Positions 34,206 to 43,441 of a DNA stretch of 64,000 nucleotides are shown piece after piece. How positions within the stretch are numbered: the stretch's first letter is position 1; each line of letters opens with the position of its first letter. The stretch covers positions 3,444,001 to 3,508,000 of the forward strand of contig NZ_JAFBCL010000001.1 in assembly GCF_016907655.1 (NCBI RefSeq), written 5' to 3'. The position numbers and the translations under genes were made by a program. The notes under the pieces are model-generated. The model worked only from the letters and a program-made list of their open reading frames with translations. It made no database searches and had not been told where the DNA came from. The stretch comes from Saccharothrix algeriensis (GTDB lineage Bacteria > Actinomycetota > Actinomycetes > Mycobacteriales > Pseudonocardiaceae).

Positions 34206-36047
34206 GTGACGACTGTGCCACGCCGCCGCGCCCGAGTCCGCGCCCCCGAACTGGTCGGTCGGGGGTGGCTCAACACCGGTGACCGGGAGGTCCGGCTCGC
34301 CGACCTGCGCGGCAAGGTCGTGCTGCTGGACTTCTGGACCTTCTGCTGCATCAACTGCCTGCACGTGCTGGACGAGCTGCGCCCCCTCGAAGCCGAGTTC
34401 CCGGACGTCCTGGTCACCATCGGCGTGCACTCCCCGAAGTTCGTGCACGAAGCCGACGCCGAAGCGCTCGAGGCCGCCGTCGAGCGCTACGAGGTCCACC
34501 ACCCCGTCCTGGACGACCCCGAGCTGACCACGTGGCAGAACTACGCCGTCAAGGCGTGGCCCACGCTGGTCCTGGTGGACCCCGAGGGGTACGTCGTGCA
34601 CGTCGCCGCCGGCGAGGGGCACGTCGACGCGCTGCGCCGGATCGTCACCGAGGTCGTCGCCGAGCACGAGGCCAAGGGCACGCTGCACCGCGGCGACGGG
34701 CCGTACGTCCCGCCGGCCCCCGCCGACACCGAGCTGCGCTTCCCGGCCAAGGCGCTGCGCACCCCGCGCGGCACCCTGCTGGTCAGCGACTCCGCCCACC
34801 ACCGCCTGGTCGAGCTGGAACCCGACGGCGAGACCGTCGTCCGCCGCGTCGGCACCGGCGAGCGCGGCCGGCGCGACGGGCTCGAACCGACGTTCTCCGA
34901 GCCCGCCGGGCTGGCGCTGCTGCCGCCCGACGTCGCCGCCGAGGTCGGCTACCACGTGGTCGTCGCCGACACGGTCAACCACCTGCTGCGCGGCCTCGAC
35001 CTGGACACCGGCGAGGTGACCACCGTCGCCGGCACGGGCGAGCAGTGGCGCGACGGCGCGACCGACGGGCCGGCCGACGCGGTCGACCTCACCAGCCCGT
35101 GGGACGTGGCCTGGTGGGAACCCGCCGGCGGCGTCGTGATCGCGTTGGCGGGCAACCACACCCTCGGCCTGTTCAAGCCCGTCGAGCGCCGCCTCGAACG
35201 CCTGGCCGGCACCACCGTCGAGGGCCTGGGCGACGGACCGGCCGCCGACGCCTTCTTCGCCCAGACCTCGGGCCTGGCCGCCGACGGCGACCGGCTCTGG
35301 CTGGTCGACTCCGAGACCTCCGCCCTGCGCTACCTGGAGGGCGGCGAGGTGCGCACCGCCGTCGGCAGGGGCCTGTTCGACTTCGGCCACCGCGACGGGC
35401 CGGCCGACCAGGCGCTGCTCCAGCACCCGCTGGGCGTGGCCGTCCTGCCCGACGGCGGGATCGCCGTCGCCGACACCTACAACGGCGCGGTCCGCCGCTA
35501 CGACCCGGCCACGGGCGAGGTGTCCACGCTCGCCACCGACGTCGCCGAACCGTCCGACGTCCTCTACGTCGACGGCGAGCTGGTCGTCGTGGCCTCCGCC
35601 GCGCACCGCCTGGAGCGCCCCGTCGCGCCCGGCGCCAAGGTGTTCGGTGAGGCCCACCGGGTCCGCCGCCCGCCGACCGTCCTGGCGCCCGGCGACGTCG
35701 AGCTGAGCGTCATCTTCACGCCGCCCGCGGGCACCGTGCTCGACGACCGCTACGGCCCGTCGACCCGCCTGGAGGTCACCAGCTCGCCGCCGGAGCTGCT
35801 GGCGGGCGGTGTGGGCGTGGGCACGGACCTGACCCGCGCCCTGCGCATCGCCGAAGGCTTCACCGAGGGCGTGCTGCACGTCGTCGCGCAGGCCGCGAGC
35901 TGCACCGACGACCCCGCGGTCGAGCACCCGGCCTGCAAGCTGACCCGGCAGGACTGGGGCGTGCCGATCCGCGTGGAGGCGGGCGGGCCGCACCGGCTGC
36001 CCCTGGTGATGGGCGGCCTGGACGAGGAGCCCCGGAGCGCCACGTAG
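34206..36047 (+). CDS. Thioredoxin-like/NHL-repeat protein (NHLRC2 type)
   Basis: The 613-residue protein joins an N-terminal thioredoxin-like domain (about 15-165, with FWTFCCINCLHV, active pair C48-x-x-C51) to a six-bladed NHL beta-propeller (about 185-500) and a short C-terminal beta domain. This is the layout of human NHLRC2 and its bacterial relatives. It has no signal peptide, so it is a cytoplasmic thiol-disulfide protein of unclear substrate. GTG at 34206 is used; no Shine-Dalgarno sequence precedes it, so leaderless translation is possible. Its 5' codons are duplicated at 33326-33363 on the other side of the TA module. Confidence 0.88.
   Translation: MTTVPRRRARVRAPELVGRGWLNTGDREVRLADLRGKVVLLDFWTFCCINCLHVLDELRPLEAEFPDVLVTIGVHSPKFVHEADAEALEAAVERYEVHHPVLDDPELTTWQNYAVKAWPTLVLVDPEGYVVHVAAGEGHVDALRRIVTEVVAEHEAKGTLHRGDGPYVPPAPADTELRFPAKALRTPRGTLLVSDSAHHRLVELEPDGETVVRRVGTGERGRRDGLEPTFSEPAGLALLPPDVAAEVGYHVVVADTVNHLLRGLDLDTGEVTTVAGTGEQWRDGATDGPADAVDLTSPWDVAWWEPAGGVVIALAGNHTLGLFKPVERRLERLAGTTVEGLGDGPAADAFFAQTSGLAADGDRLWLVDSETSALRYLEGGEVRTAVGRGLFDFGHRDGPADQALLQHPLGVAVLPDGGIAVADTYNGAVRRYDPATGEVSTLATDVAEPSDVLYVDGELVVVASAAHRLERPVAPGAKVFGEAHRVRRPPTVLAPGDVELSVIFTPPAGTVLDDRYGPSTRLEVTSSPPELLAGGVGVGTDLTRALRIAEGFTEGVLHVVAQAASCTDDPAVEHPACKLTRQDWGVPIRVEAGGPHRLPLVMGGLDEEPRSAT
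34224..34261 (+). repeat. Direct repeat, right copy (inside the thioredoxin-NHL gene)
   Basis: This is the intact partner of 33326-33363, in codons 7-19 of the thioredoxin-NHL gene. Confidence 0.75.
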
Positions 36048-36056
36048 ACTCTGCTG

Positions 36057-36377
36057 GTGCCCGATGTCAAGCTTGAGATCCAGATGCTGCATGACCGCGT
36101 CATGGTGCGGATCTCCCCGGAGGACGGTGAGCGCCGCAGCAGCGGCGGCATCGTGATCCCGGCGACCGCTCAGATGGCGAAACGCCTGGCCTGGGGCGAC
36201 GTCCTCGGCGTCGGGACGAACGTCCGGCACGTCAAGGTGGGCGACCGGGTCCTGTTCAACCCGGAGGACCAGTTCGAGGTCGAGGTGCAGGGCACGACCT
36301 ACCTGGTGATGCGGGAGCGGGACGTGCACGCGACCGCCACCGAGCGGTCGGACCACGGGACCGGTCTTTACCTCTGA
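36057..36377 (+). CDS. GroES-like co-chaperonin family protein
   Basis: The 106-residue protein has the Cpn10 fold: MLHDRVMVRISPEDGERRSSGGIVIPATAQ with the mobile-loop position, then GDVLGVGTNVRHVKVGDRVLFNPEDQFEV. It begins with GTG 9 bp after the thioredoxin-NHL stop and may share its transcript. It is not next to groEL and is more divergent than the main GroES, so it is probably a paralogue with a special client or role rather than the housekeeping co-chaperonin. Confidence 0.85.
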   Translation: MPDVKLEIQMLHDRVMVRISPEDGERRSSGGIVIPATAQMAKRLAWGDVLGVGTNVRHVKVGDRVLFNPEDQFEVEVQGTTYLVMRERDVHATATERSDHGTGLYL

Positions 36378-36456
36378 ACCACCGAGAAGTGATCGGCGCG
36401 TGACGGCGGTCGGGTAAGCAGTCCCAGGAACTTGCGAGAGGCAAGAGGGGGAGCGG

Positions 36457-38727
36457 GTGCCGGAGAACCAGCGACCGGAGTACGACGCTGAGCGGACCAG
36501 GGCGTTCGAGCCCGTCCGCCCGTCGGGCACCGCTTCGGAGCGCACGACGCAGATCCCGGCGTCATCGGTGCGGGAGGCCGCGTGGCCGGCGGAGGACGCC
36601 TGGCCGCAGGAGGAGCCCGACGAGCCGTCGGCCGCCCCGACCGTGCGCACCGTCCCGCCCTCGGACGCGGCGCGGGCCGTGCCCGGCGAGCCGGCGCGCG
36701 ACACCGCGCCGCCCGCGGACGCGGCGGCGCCCGGGTCGAACCCGCCCGCGGACGAGGTGACGCACAAGCTGAACCCGCCTGCGGGCGCGGTCACGCACAA
36801 GCTGAACCCGCCCGCCGAGCAGTCGCCGGCCGAGGAGACCCGGGCCGTCGCGCCCGACCGCGGCGCCGCGCCCGACGCGACCCGGGCGTTCCCGCCGGCG
36901 GGCGACCCGCGCGGGCCGTCCCCGGCCGAGGCCACGACGGTCTTCGCCACCCCCGTGCCGCCGCCCGAGGCCGTCGTCCACGGCCCGCTGCCGGTGGACG
37001 ACGACAGGACCGCCGCGGAGGAGGGCGACGAGCGGCGCAAGCGGCGCCGCCGGGTCCTCCTCGTCGCCGCGGGCGTGCTGGGCCTGCTGGTCGTGCTCTA
37101 CGGCGCGGACATCCTGATCTCCGGCGGCAACGTGCCGCGCGGCGTGACGGTCGCGGGCGTCGACGTGGGCGGGCTGAGCCACCCCGCCGCCGAGCAGAAG
37201 CTGCGCGAGACCATCGGCCCGCGCCTGGCGCAGCCGGTGCAGGCGCGGGCGGGCGACGTGACCACCGGGATCGACCCGAAGGCCGCGGGCCTGGAGCTGG
37301 ACTGGGCCGCCACCCTGGACCGGGCGGGCGACCAGCCGCTGTCGCCGATCACCCGGATCACCTCGTTCTTCACCTCCCGCGAGGTCGGCTTCGCCACCCG
37401 CAGCGACGACGCGAAGCTCACCGCCGCCCTGGAGGCCCTGCGCGCCCAGACCGACCACGAGCCGGCCGAGGGCACCATCCGGTTCGAGGGCGCGACCCCG
37501 GTCGCGGTCGACCCGAAGCAGGGCCAGAAGCTGGACGTGCCGGGCGCGTCGGAGAAGCTGCTCGCCGACTGGGCCGACGGCGGCACGGTCGAGCTGCCGG
37601 TCGCGGTCACGCCCGTGAAGACCACGAAGGAAGGCGTGCAGAAGGCCCTGGCGGAGTTCGCCGAGCCGGCCACCTCCGCCCCGGTCGTCGTCAAGGGCGA
37701 GGGCAAGGACGCGACGCTCACGCCCGAGCAGCTGGGCGCCACCCTGGTGTTCGAGCCCGTCGACGGCGGCGGCCTGGCGGCCAGGGTCGACAACAACAAG
37801 GTCGTCGAGGCCGCCGGCCCGCAGCTCGAGGAGACCGAGAAGGAGGGCAAGGACGCCGAGATCGTCTTCGAGGGCGGCAAGCCGACGGTCAAGGAGTCGG
37901 TGGACGGCCTGGCCATCGACTGGGAGAAGTCCCTGGCGACCTTCATGGACGTGCTCAAGAGCACGGACAAGCGGGAGATCAAGGCGGAGTACAAGCACAC
38001 GCCCGCGGAGGTCACCACCGAGCAGGCGAACAAGATGGGCATCAAGGAGGTCATCGGCGAGTTCCAGACCGGTAACTTCGCCGCCGACTCGGGCGTCAAC
38101 ATCCGCGTGGTGGCCGAGGAGGTCAACGGCGCGATCGTCAAGCCCCACGAGACGTTCTCGCTCAACGGCCACACCGGCCCGCGCGGCCTGGCGCAGGGCT
38201 ACGTCGAGGCGGGCATCATCGAGAACGGCGCGCCCGGCCGCGCGGTCGGCGGCGGCATCTCGCAGTTCGCGACCACGCTCTACAACGCGGCGTACACCGC
38301 GGGCATGAAGGACGCGGGCCACAAGGAGCACAGCTACTGGATCTCGCGCTACCCGGCGGGCCGCGAGGCCACGGTGTTCATGGACAACGCGGGCAACAGC
38401 CTGATCGACATCGCGTTCACCAACCCGGACGACACGGGCGTCGCGATCCAGACCATCTGGACGCCGAGCTCGATCCGGATCGTCCTGTGGGGCACGAAGA
38501 ACTACGACGTGACCGGGTCGACCAGTGAGCGGACCGACTTCACCGAGCCGAACGAGGTCAAGAAGACCACGCAGCCGTGCGTGAACAGCCCCGGCGCCCA
38601 GGGCTTCACGGTCACCGACACCCGCACCATCAAGGACCGCCGCACCGGCCAGACCCGCTCCGAGTCGCGCACGGTGCGCTACGACCCGTCGCCGAAGATC
38701 GTCTGCGAGGCGCCGCCCGCGGGGTGA
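36457..38727 (+). CDS. VanW-family cell-envelope protein
   Basis: The 756-residue protein has a disordered acidic/Pro-rich cytoplasmic part (about 1-185, including two THKLNPPA repeats) and one membrane helix (about 193-213: VLLVAAGVLGLLVVLYGADIL). Outside the membrane come two peptidoglycan-binding-like PG_binding_4 domains (about 220-340 and 370-490) and a VanW domain (about 530-680, with GNFAADSGVNIRVVAEEVNG and GGGISQFATTLYNAAY). The C-terminal region carries a paired Cys (QPCVN, IVCEA). VanW proteins are linked to peptidoglycan but have no proven activity. GTG at 36457 has GAGGGGGAGC upstream. Confidence 0.9.
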   Translation: MPENQRPEYDAERTRAFEPVRPSGTASERTTQIPASSVREAAWPAEDAWPQEEPDEPSAAPTVRTVPPSDAARAVPGEPARDTAPPADAAAPGSNPPADEVTHKLNPPAGAVTHKLNPPAEQSPAEETRAVAPDRGAAPDATRAFPPAGDPRGPSPAEATTVFATPVPPPEAVVHGPLPVDDDRTAAEEGDERRKRRRRVLLVAAGVLGLLVVLYGADILISGGNVPRGVTVAGVDVGGLSHPAAEQKLRETIGPRLAQPVQARAGDVTTGIDPKAAGLELDWAATLDRAGDQPLSPITRITSFFTSREVGFATRSDDAKLTAALEALRAQTDHEPAEGTIRFEGATPVAVDPKQGQKLDVPGASEKLLADWADGGTVELPVAVTPVKTTKEGVQKALAEFAEPATSAPVVVKGEGKDATLTPEQLGATLVFEPVDGGGLAARVDNNKVVEAAGPQLEETEKEGKDAEIVFEGGKPTVKESVDGLAIDWEKSLATFMDVLKSTDKREIKAEYKHTPAEVTTEQANKMGIKEVIGEFQTGNFAADSGVNIRVVAEEVNGAIVKPHETFSLNGHTGPRGLAQGYVEAGIIENGAPGRAVGGGISQFATTLYNAAYTAGMKDAGHKEHSYWISRYPAGREATVFMDNAGNSLIDIAFTNPDDTGVAIQTIWTPSSIRIVLWGTKNYDVTGSTSERTDFTEPNEVKKTTQPCVNSPGAQGFTVTDTRTIKDRRTGQTRSESRTVRYDPSPKIVCEAPPAG

Positions 38728-38812
38728 CGCGCCCGCGGGCCCGAGCCGGGCGCCGCGCCCGGCGCCCCGGTGGTCGGGGCGTAGAACCTCGCGAAACGGG
38801 TACTCACCCTTC

Positions 38813-39616
38813 GTGAGCGTTCACGCGGTAAGACGTCACCCGGCCGTGCAGTTGCTCGGCCGCGGTGGGATGGTGTGCTACGGGTTGGTGCACGTGCTGC
38901 TCGCCGTCCTCACCGCCCAGGTGGTGTTCGGCGACACCGGTGAGCGCACCGACCAGAAGGGCGCGGTCGGCGCCCTGGCCGAGACCGGCTTCGGGCCGGT
39001 CCTGCTGTGGGTCCTCGCCCTCGGCCTGTTCGCGTTCGCGGTCTGGCAGGCCGCCATGGCGGCCTCCGGCTACAACTGGGTCACCCCCGAGCGCAAGCGG
39101 GCCATCCGCCGGCTCGGCTCGGTCGGCCGCGCGATCACGGCGACGGCCATCGGCGTCGCGGCGGTCAAGTACGCGGTCGGCAGCGGGCAGTCCAGCTCCA
39201 CCGAGCAGTCCCAGACCTGGACGGCGCGCCTGCTCGCCCTGCCGCTGGGCCAGTTCCTGGTCGGCGCGGTGGCGCTGTTCGTCATCGGGCTCGGCGTCGC
39301 GGTGGCGCGCAAGGGCTTCAAGAAGTCCTTCGAGGACGACCTGGACATGTCCGAGCTGCCCGCCGCCTCCCGGAAGTGGGTCGAGCGGGTCGGCCGCATC
39401 GGGTGGATCGGCAAGGGCATCTCCTACGTCCTGATCGGCGTCCTGGTCGGCTTCGCGGCGATCAACGCCAACCCGTCGGAGTCCGGCGGTCTCGACAAGG
39501 CGCTGCACACGCTCGCCGCCCAGCCCTACGGGGTCTTCCTGCTCGCCGTCATCGCCCTGGGGTTCCTGGGCTTCGGCGGCTACTGCTTCGCCGCTGCGCG
39601 TGCGCACAAGGACTGA
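38813..39616 (+). CDS. DUF1206 membrane protein
   Basis: The 267-residue protein has six membrane helices arranged as three repeated pairs, each repeat starting with an LGRGGM/RLGSVGR/RVGRIGW-type segment. That internal triplication is characteristic of DUF1206. GTG at 38813 begins the first repeat directly. The role is unknown. It is convergent with the acyl-CoA dehydrogenase gene and separated from it by a very strong hairpin. Confidence 0.9.
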   Translation: MSVHAVRRHPAVQLLGRGGMVCYGLVHVLLAVLTAQVVFGDTGERTDQKGAVGALAETGFGPVLLWVLALGLFAFAVWQAAMAASGYNWVTPERKRAIRRLGSVGRAITATAIGVAAVKYAVGSGQSSSTEQSQTWTARLLALPLGQFLVGAVALFVIGLGVAVARKGFKKSFEDDLDMSELPAASRKWVERVGRIGWIGKGISYVLIGVLVGFAAINANPSESGGLDKALHTLAAQPYGVFLLAVIALGFLGFGGYCFAAARAHKD

Positions 39617-39696
39617 CGCCGGCGGTGGCGAGCACCGCCGGCGTCAGGCCCCGCTCCTGTGAGCGTCCAGCAGAACCCGTCCCGGACACCGGGGCG

Positions 39697-39749
39697 CGCA
39701 CGACGAGAGGGCGGCCCCCCTGTGCGGGGGGCCGCCCTCTCGTCGTGCG
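39697..39749. terminator. 24-bp perfect hairpin, bidirectional terminator
   Basis: 39697-39720 and 39726-39749 are perfect 24-bp inverted repeats with a TGTGC loop, ending in CCCCCC/GGGGGG at the tip. It separates two convergent genes and should stop transcription from both sides. Confidence 0.9.
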
Positions 39750-39762
39750 TCGCCGTACCGGC

Positions 39763-41598
39763 TCAGAACGCGGCTTCGTCCACGTCCATCAGCGAGTTGT
39801 CGGTGTTCTCGGCGATCCTGCGGCGGGCCGACAGCTCCGGCAGGACCGTCTTCGCGAAGAACGACGCGACCGCGACCTTGCCCTCGTAGAACGCCTTGTC
39901 GCGCGCCGACACCTGGCCGTCGAGCCTGCCCAGCGCCACCTCGGCCTGGCGCAGCAGCAGCCAGCCGACGAGCAGGTCGCCCGCCGTCATCAGCAGCCGG
40001 ACGCTGTTCTGGCCGACCTTGTACAGGTTGCGGGCGTCCTCCTGGGAGACGGTCAGGAAGCCGACCATCGCGCCGAGCATCCCCTGCAGGTCCTCCAGGG
40101 CCTGCTTGAGCAGCGCGCGCTCCTCCTTCAGCCGGCCGTTGCCGCCCTCGTTGTCCAGGAACGCCTGGATCTCGCCGTTGACGAACCCGAGCGCCTGCCC
40201 CTTGTCCCGGACGATCTTGCGGAAGAAGAAGTCCAGGGACTGGATCGCGGTGGTGCCCTCGTACAGGGAGTCGATCTTGGAGTCCCGGATGTACTGCTCG
40301 ATCGGGTACTCCTGGAGGAAGCCCGACCCGCCCAGCGTCTGGAGCGACTGCGCCAGCTGCTCGTACGCCCGCTCCGAGCCGACGCCCTTGACCACCGGCA
40401 GCAGCAGGTCGTTGACCTTCTCGGCCAGCTCCCGGTCCTCGCCGCCGAGCGCGATCCGGTCCTGGAACGTCGCCGCGTAGAGGTACACCGCGCGCAGGCC
40501 CTCGGTGTAAGCCTTCTGCAGCATCAGCGAGCGCCGCACGTCCGGGTGGCTGGTGATGGCCACGCGGGGCGCGGTCTTGTCCGTCATGCGGGTCAGGTCG
40601 GCGCTCTGGACGCGCTCCTTGGCGTAGGCCAGGGCGTTGAGGTAGCCGGTCGACAGGGTGGCGATGGCCTTGGTGCCGACCATCATCCGGGCGTACTCGA
40701 TGACCTGGAACATCTGCGCGATGCCGTCGTGCACCTCGCCCAGCAGCCAGCCCTTGGCGGGCACGCCGTGCTGGCCGAAGGTCAGCTCGCAGGTCGTCGA
40801 GACCTTCAGGCCCATCTTGTGCTCGACGTTGGTGACGAAGGCGCCGTTGCGCTCGCCGGGCTCGCCGGTCTCCTGGTCGAAGTGGAACTTGGGCACCAGG
40901 AACAGCGACAGGCCCTTGGTGCCGGGCTTCGCCTCGATGCCGGGGCCCTCGGGCCGCGCCAGCACCAGGTGCATGATGTTCTCGGTCAGGTCCTGGTCGC
41001 CCGAGGTGATGAAGCGCTTCACGCCGTCGAGGTGCCAGGAGCCGTCCTCCTGGAGCACGGCCCTGGTGCGGCCCGCGCCCACGTCGGAGCCGGCGTCGGG
41101 CTCGGTGAGCACCATGGTGGCGCCCCAGCCGCGCTCGATCATCAGCTCGGCCCACCTCTTCTGCCGCTCGGTGCCGTTGCGGTGGACCACCGTCGCGAAG
41201 CTGGGGCCGGCCAGGTACATGTAGATGGCCGGGTTCGCGCCCAGGATCAGCTCGGAGGCCGCCCACTGCACCGACGGCGGGATGCCGAAGCCGCCCAGCT
41301 CGACGGGCAGCGACAGGCGGTACCACTCACCGTCCCAGACGGCCCGGTAGGACTTCTTGAACGACTCGGGCAGCGTCGCCGAGTGCGTCCCGGCGTCGAA
41401 GACCGGCGGGTTGCGGTCGGCGTCGGCGAAGGACTCGGCCAGCGGGCCGACGGCCAGGTTGTTCAGCTCGGCCAGCACGCCGCGCGCGGTGTCCTCGTCG
41501 GACTGCTCGAACGGCCCCGTGCCGAGGTGGTCCTGCACGTTGAAGACCTCGAACAGGTTGAACTCGAGGTCCCGGACGTTGCTCTTGTAGTGACCCAT
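39763..41598 (-). CDS. Acyl-CoA dehydrogenase, FadE5 type
   Basis: The 611-residue flavoprotein is the long actinobacterial FadE5-like type: N-terminal helical domain, beta domain ([26 protein letters not shown]), C-terminal helical domain with the catalytic Glu in [14 protein letters not shown], and an extra C-terminal domain (from about 470). It removes two hydrogens from acyl-CoA in fatty-acid beta-oxidation, passing electrons to ETF. ATG at 41598 has GGAG upstream. A 15-bp-arm inverted repeat at 41633-41668 in its promoter points to TetR-family control by fatty acids, but no such regulator is adjacent. Confidence 0.95.
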   Translation of the reverse strand: MGHYKSNVRDLEFNLFEVFNVQDHLGTGPFEQSDEDTARGVLAELNNLAVGPLAESFADADRNPPVFDAGTHSATLPESFKKSYRAVWDGEWYRLSLPVELGGFGIPPSVQWAASELILGANPAIYMYLAGPSFATVVHRNGTERQKRWAELMIERGWGATMVLTEPDAGSDVGAGRTRAVLQEDGSWHLDGVKRFITSGDQDLTENIMHLVLARPEGPGIEAKPGTKGLSLFLVPKFHFDQETGEPGERNGAFVTNVEHKMGLKVSTTCELTFGQHGVPAKGWLLGEVHDGIAQMFQVIEYARMMVGTKAIATLSTGYLNALAYAKERVQSADLTRMTDKTAPRVAITSHPDVRRSLMLQKAYTEGLRAVYLYAATFQDRIALGGEDRELAEKVNDLLLPVVKGVGSERAYEQLAQSLQTLGGSGFLQEYPIEQYIRDSKIDSLYEGTTAIQSLDFFFRKIVRDKGQALGFVNGEIQAFLDNEGGNGRLKEERALLKQALEDLQGMLGAMVGFLTVSQEDARNLYKVGQNSVRLLMTAGDLLVGWLLLRQAEVALGRLDGQVSARDKAFYEGKVAVASFFAKTVLPELSARRRIAENTDNSLMDVDEAAF

Positions 41599-41632
41599 CT
41601 CGTCTCACTCCATGAAGGTCGGGGCGGTGCCC

Positions 41633-41668
41633 TACTGACCGGTAATAACAGGATATTACCTGTCAGTA
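41633..41668. promoter_or_regulatory. TetR-type operator of the acyl-CoA dehydrogenase gene
   Basis: TACTGACCGGTAATA (41633-41647) and TATTACCTGTCAGTA (41654-41668) pair at 14 of 15 positions around a 6-bp spacer, 34 bp upstream of the start codon. Its length and form suit a TetR dimer-of-dimers site. Confidence 0.75.
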
Positions 41669-41708
41669 ACACCGGCAAGGCCGGCCCGCTCGCCGCGGCC
41701 GGGAACCC

Positions 41709-42440
41709 TCACCCCGGGTCGCCGCCGAGCAACCCCGTCCGGTAGGCCAGCGAGACGGCGTGCGTGCGGTCCCGCGCGCGGAGCTTGCGCAGGATGTTCT
41801 TCACGTGCGTGCGGACGGTCTCCACCGAGACGTACAGCTGGTCGGCGACCGCCTGGTTCTCCAGCCCGTCCGCGACCAGCCGGAGCACCTCGTGCTCCCG
41901 GCGGGACAGCGCGCGGTGGGGACCGGCCTCGGCGGCGGGCGTGAAGCCGGCGGCCAGCGGCGCGAGCGTCGGGTCGAGGTAGAGCCGCTCCCGGTGGCCG
42001 CGCACGATGGCCTGGAGCACCTCGCCGACCTCCCCGGCCCGGGGCACCAGGCCGCGCACGCCGGCGGCCAGCGCGGTGCGCACGTACTTCGCCGTCCGGT
42101 GCGGCTCGCGGACCAGGGAGATCACCACGAGCCGCGGGTCGCTGCCGGTCAGCAGCGTCGCCAGGTCGCCCTGCGGGTCGAGCACCGAGTCGACCAGCAG
42201 CACGTCCGGCCGCAGGCGCTCCTGCAGGCGCACGGCGGTGTCGAGGTGGCCCGTCGAGCCGAGCCAGTGCAGCCCCGGTGTCCGGCGGACGACCGCCGAG
42301 AGGCCCTCGCGGAACAGCGGGACGGGGTCGACCAGCGCAATCCCCGGCCCCGTGGCAGGCCGATCGGCGCCGGTCGGGGACGGTGGGCGCGCGTTGACAC
42401 CGGTTCGCATGGTGGTAGGAGTCGCGAGGGCGCCGGGCAT
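41709..42440 (-). CDS. LuxR-family response regulator with atypical receiver
   Basis: The 243-residue protein has a receiver-like domain (about 33-155) and a LuxR/NarL HTH (about 175-238: LSRREHEVLRLVADGLENQAVADQLYVSVETVRTHVKNILRKL). The receiver keeps one acidic pocket residue (Asp38) and the phospho-acceptor position Asp84 (LLVDSVL). It lacks the usual Asp pair and the conserved Lys, which is replaced in RGLVPRAGE. It is therefore probably not regulated by normal phosphorylation. ATG at 42440 is the first reasonable start. No histidine kinase gene is nearby, making this an orphan regulator. Confidence 0.85.
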   Translation of the reverse strand: MPGALATPTTMRTGVNARPPSPTGADRPATGPGIALVDPVPLFREGLSAVVRRTPGLHWLGSTGHLDTAVRLQERLRPDVLLVDSVLDPQGDLATLLTGSDPRLVVISLVREPHRTAKYVRTALAAGVRGLVPRAGEVGEVLQAIVRGHRERLYLDPTLAPLAAGFTPAAEAGPHRALSRREHEVLRLVADGLENQAVADQLYVSVETVRTHVKNILRKLRARDRTHAVSLAYRTGLLGGDPG

Positions 42441-42581
42441 GACGGTGGTTCGCGAAAATTCTTCGCGCGGTTCGCCGTGGTGTGACGCACCCCATGGCGC
42501 GCCCCGATCGGTCGTGGGCGGCGGTGGCCCTGTGCGCGGTTTCACGGGGTCGATCCGGCGGACCCGCCGCACAGTGGGTGC

Positions 42582-42962
42582 ATGGGGACGTGGCAGCCGC
42601 GGGACGAGCACGAGTCGGCCGCGGGGTGGCGGTTGTGGTTGGCGCTGAGCGGGCGGCTGTGGCCGGACGGGTCGTGGGACGGCACGCCGGCGGCGGCCGT
42701 GGCCGGGCTGCGCGGGATCGCCTCGGCGTGCGCGGAGATCAGGTCGGCCTGCCCGGGCGACGCGCCCGTGCTGCGGCTGGTGGACTCGGTGGTGTTCGTG
42801 GTCAGCCTGCCGCTGGAGCTGTGGCGCGACGACCACGTGCCGGTCGACGCGGACCGCGCGGCGCTGCTGCACGGCGACCTGGCCGGGGTGGTGGAGCACG
42901 CGGCGGGGGTGCGGGCGGTGCTGGCGTCCGGCGGGGGGTGGGCGGAGCTGGAGGCGCGGTAG
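42582..42962 (+). CDS. Hypothetical protein
   Basis: The 126-residue protein is rich in Ala, Leu and Trp and looks helical and soluble, with no signal, membrane helix or known motif. ATG at 42582 lacks a clear ribosome site. It precedes a MarR gene by 14 bp and could be its operon partner or an unrelated small gene; codon use is normal for the genome. The function is unknown. Confidence 0.55.
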   Translation: MGTWQPRDEHESAAGWRLWLALSGRLWPDGSWDGTPAAAVAGLRGIASACAEIRSACPGDAPVLRLVDSVVFVVSLPLELWRDDHVPVDADRAALLHGDLAGVVEHAAGVRAVLASGGGWAELEAR

Positions 42963-42976
42963 TAGTATGCACCCTA

Positions 42977-43441
42977 ATGGTTAACGCACGAACTATCGGG
43001 GGCGACCCGCAGGCGGACCCGCTGGCCCTGGAGCGGCAGGTCTGCTTCGCCCTGTCCATCGCGTCCAGGAACGTGGTGGCCCTCTACCGGCCGCTGCTGG
43101 AGCCCATGGGCCTGACCCACCCGCAGTACCTCGTGATGCTGGCCCTGTGGGGCCGGACGCCGTTGTCGGTGAAGGAGTTGAGCCGCTTGCTGGCCCAGGA
43201 GCCGGCCACCCTGTCGCCGCTGCTCAAGCGACTGGAGGCGATCGGCTACATCACCCGGCCGCGCGCGGAGGCCGACGAGCGGCAGTTGGCCGTCGGGCTC
43301 ACGCCGGAGGGCGCGGCCCTGCGCGAGCGGGCCCTCGCCATCCCGCCCGCGGTGGTCGAGCGCCTCGGCATGTCCCTCGCGGAACTGCAGGACCTGCACA
43401 CCGTGCTGACCCGCGTCATCGCCGCGACGGACCGCGCATGA
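42977..43441 (+). CDS. MarR-family regulator
   Basis: The 154-residue protein has the MarR winged helix (LTHPQYLVMLALWGRTPLSVKELSRLLAQEPATLSPLLKRLEAIGYITRPRAEADERQLAVGLT) and the same LERQVCFALSIASRNV start region, with its Cys, as the MarR at 30626. A TAGTAT -10-like box at 42963-42968 lies only 8 bases before the ATG, so the message is probably leaderless. It overlaps the next gene (a DUF5313 membrane protein) by 4 bp, and that gene is its likely target or partner. Confidence 0.88.
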   Translation: MVNARTIGGDPQADPLALERQVCFALSIASRNVVALYRPLLEPMGLTHPQYLVMLALWGRTPLSVKELSRLLAQEPATLSPLLKRLEAIGYITRPRAEADERQLAVGLTPEGAALRERALAIPPAVVERLGMSLAELQDLHTVLTRVIAATDRA

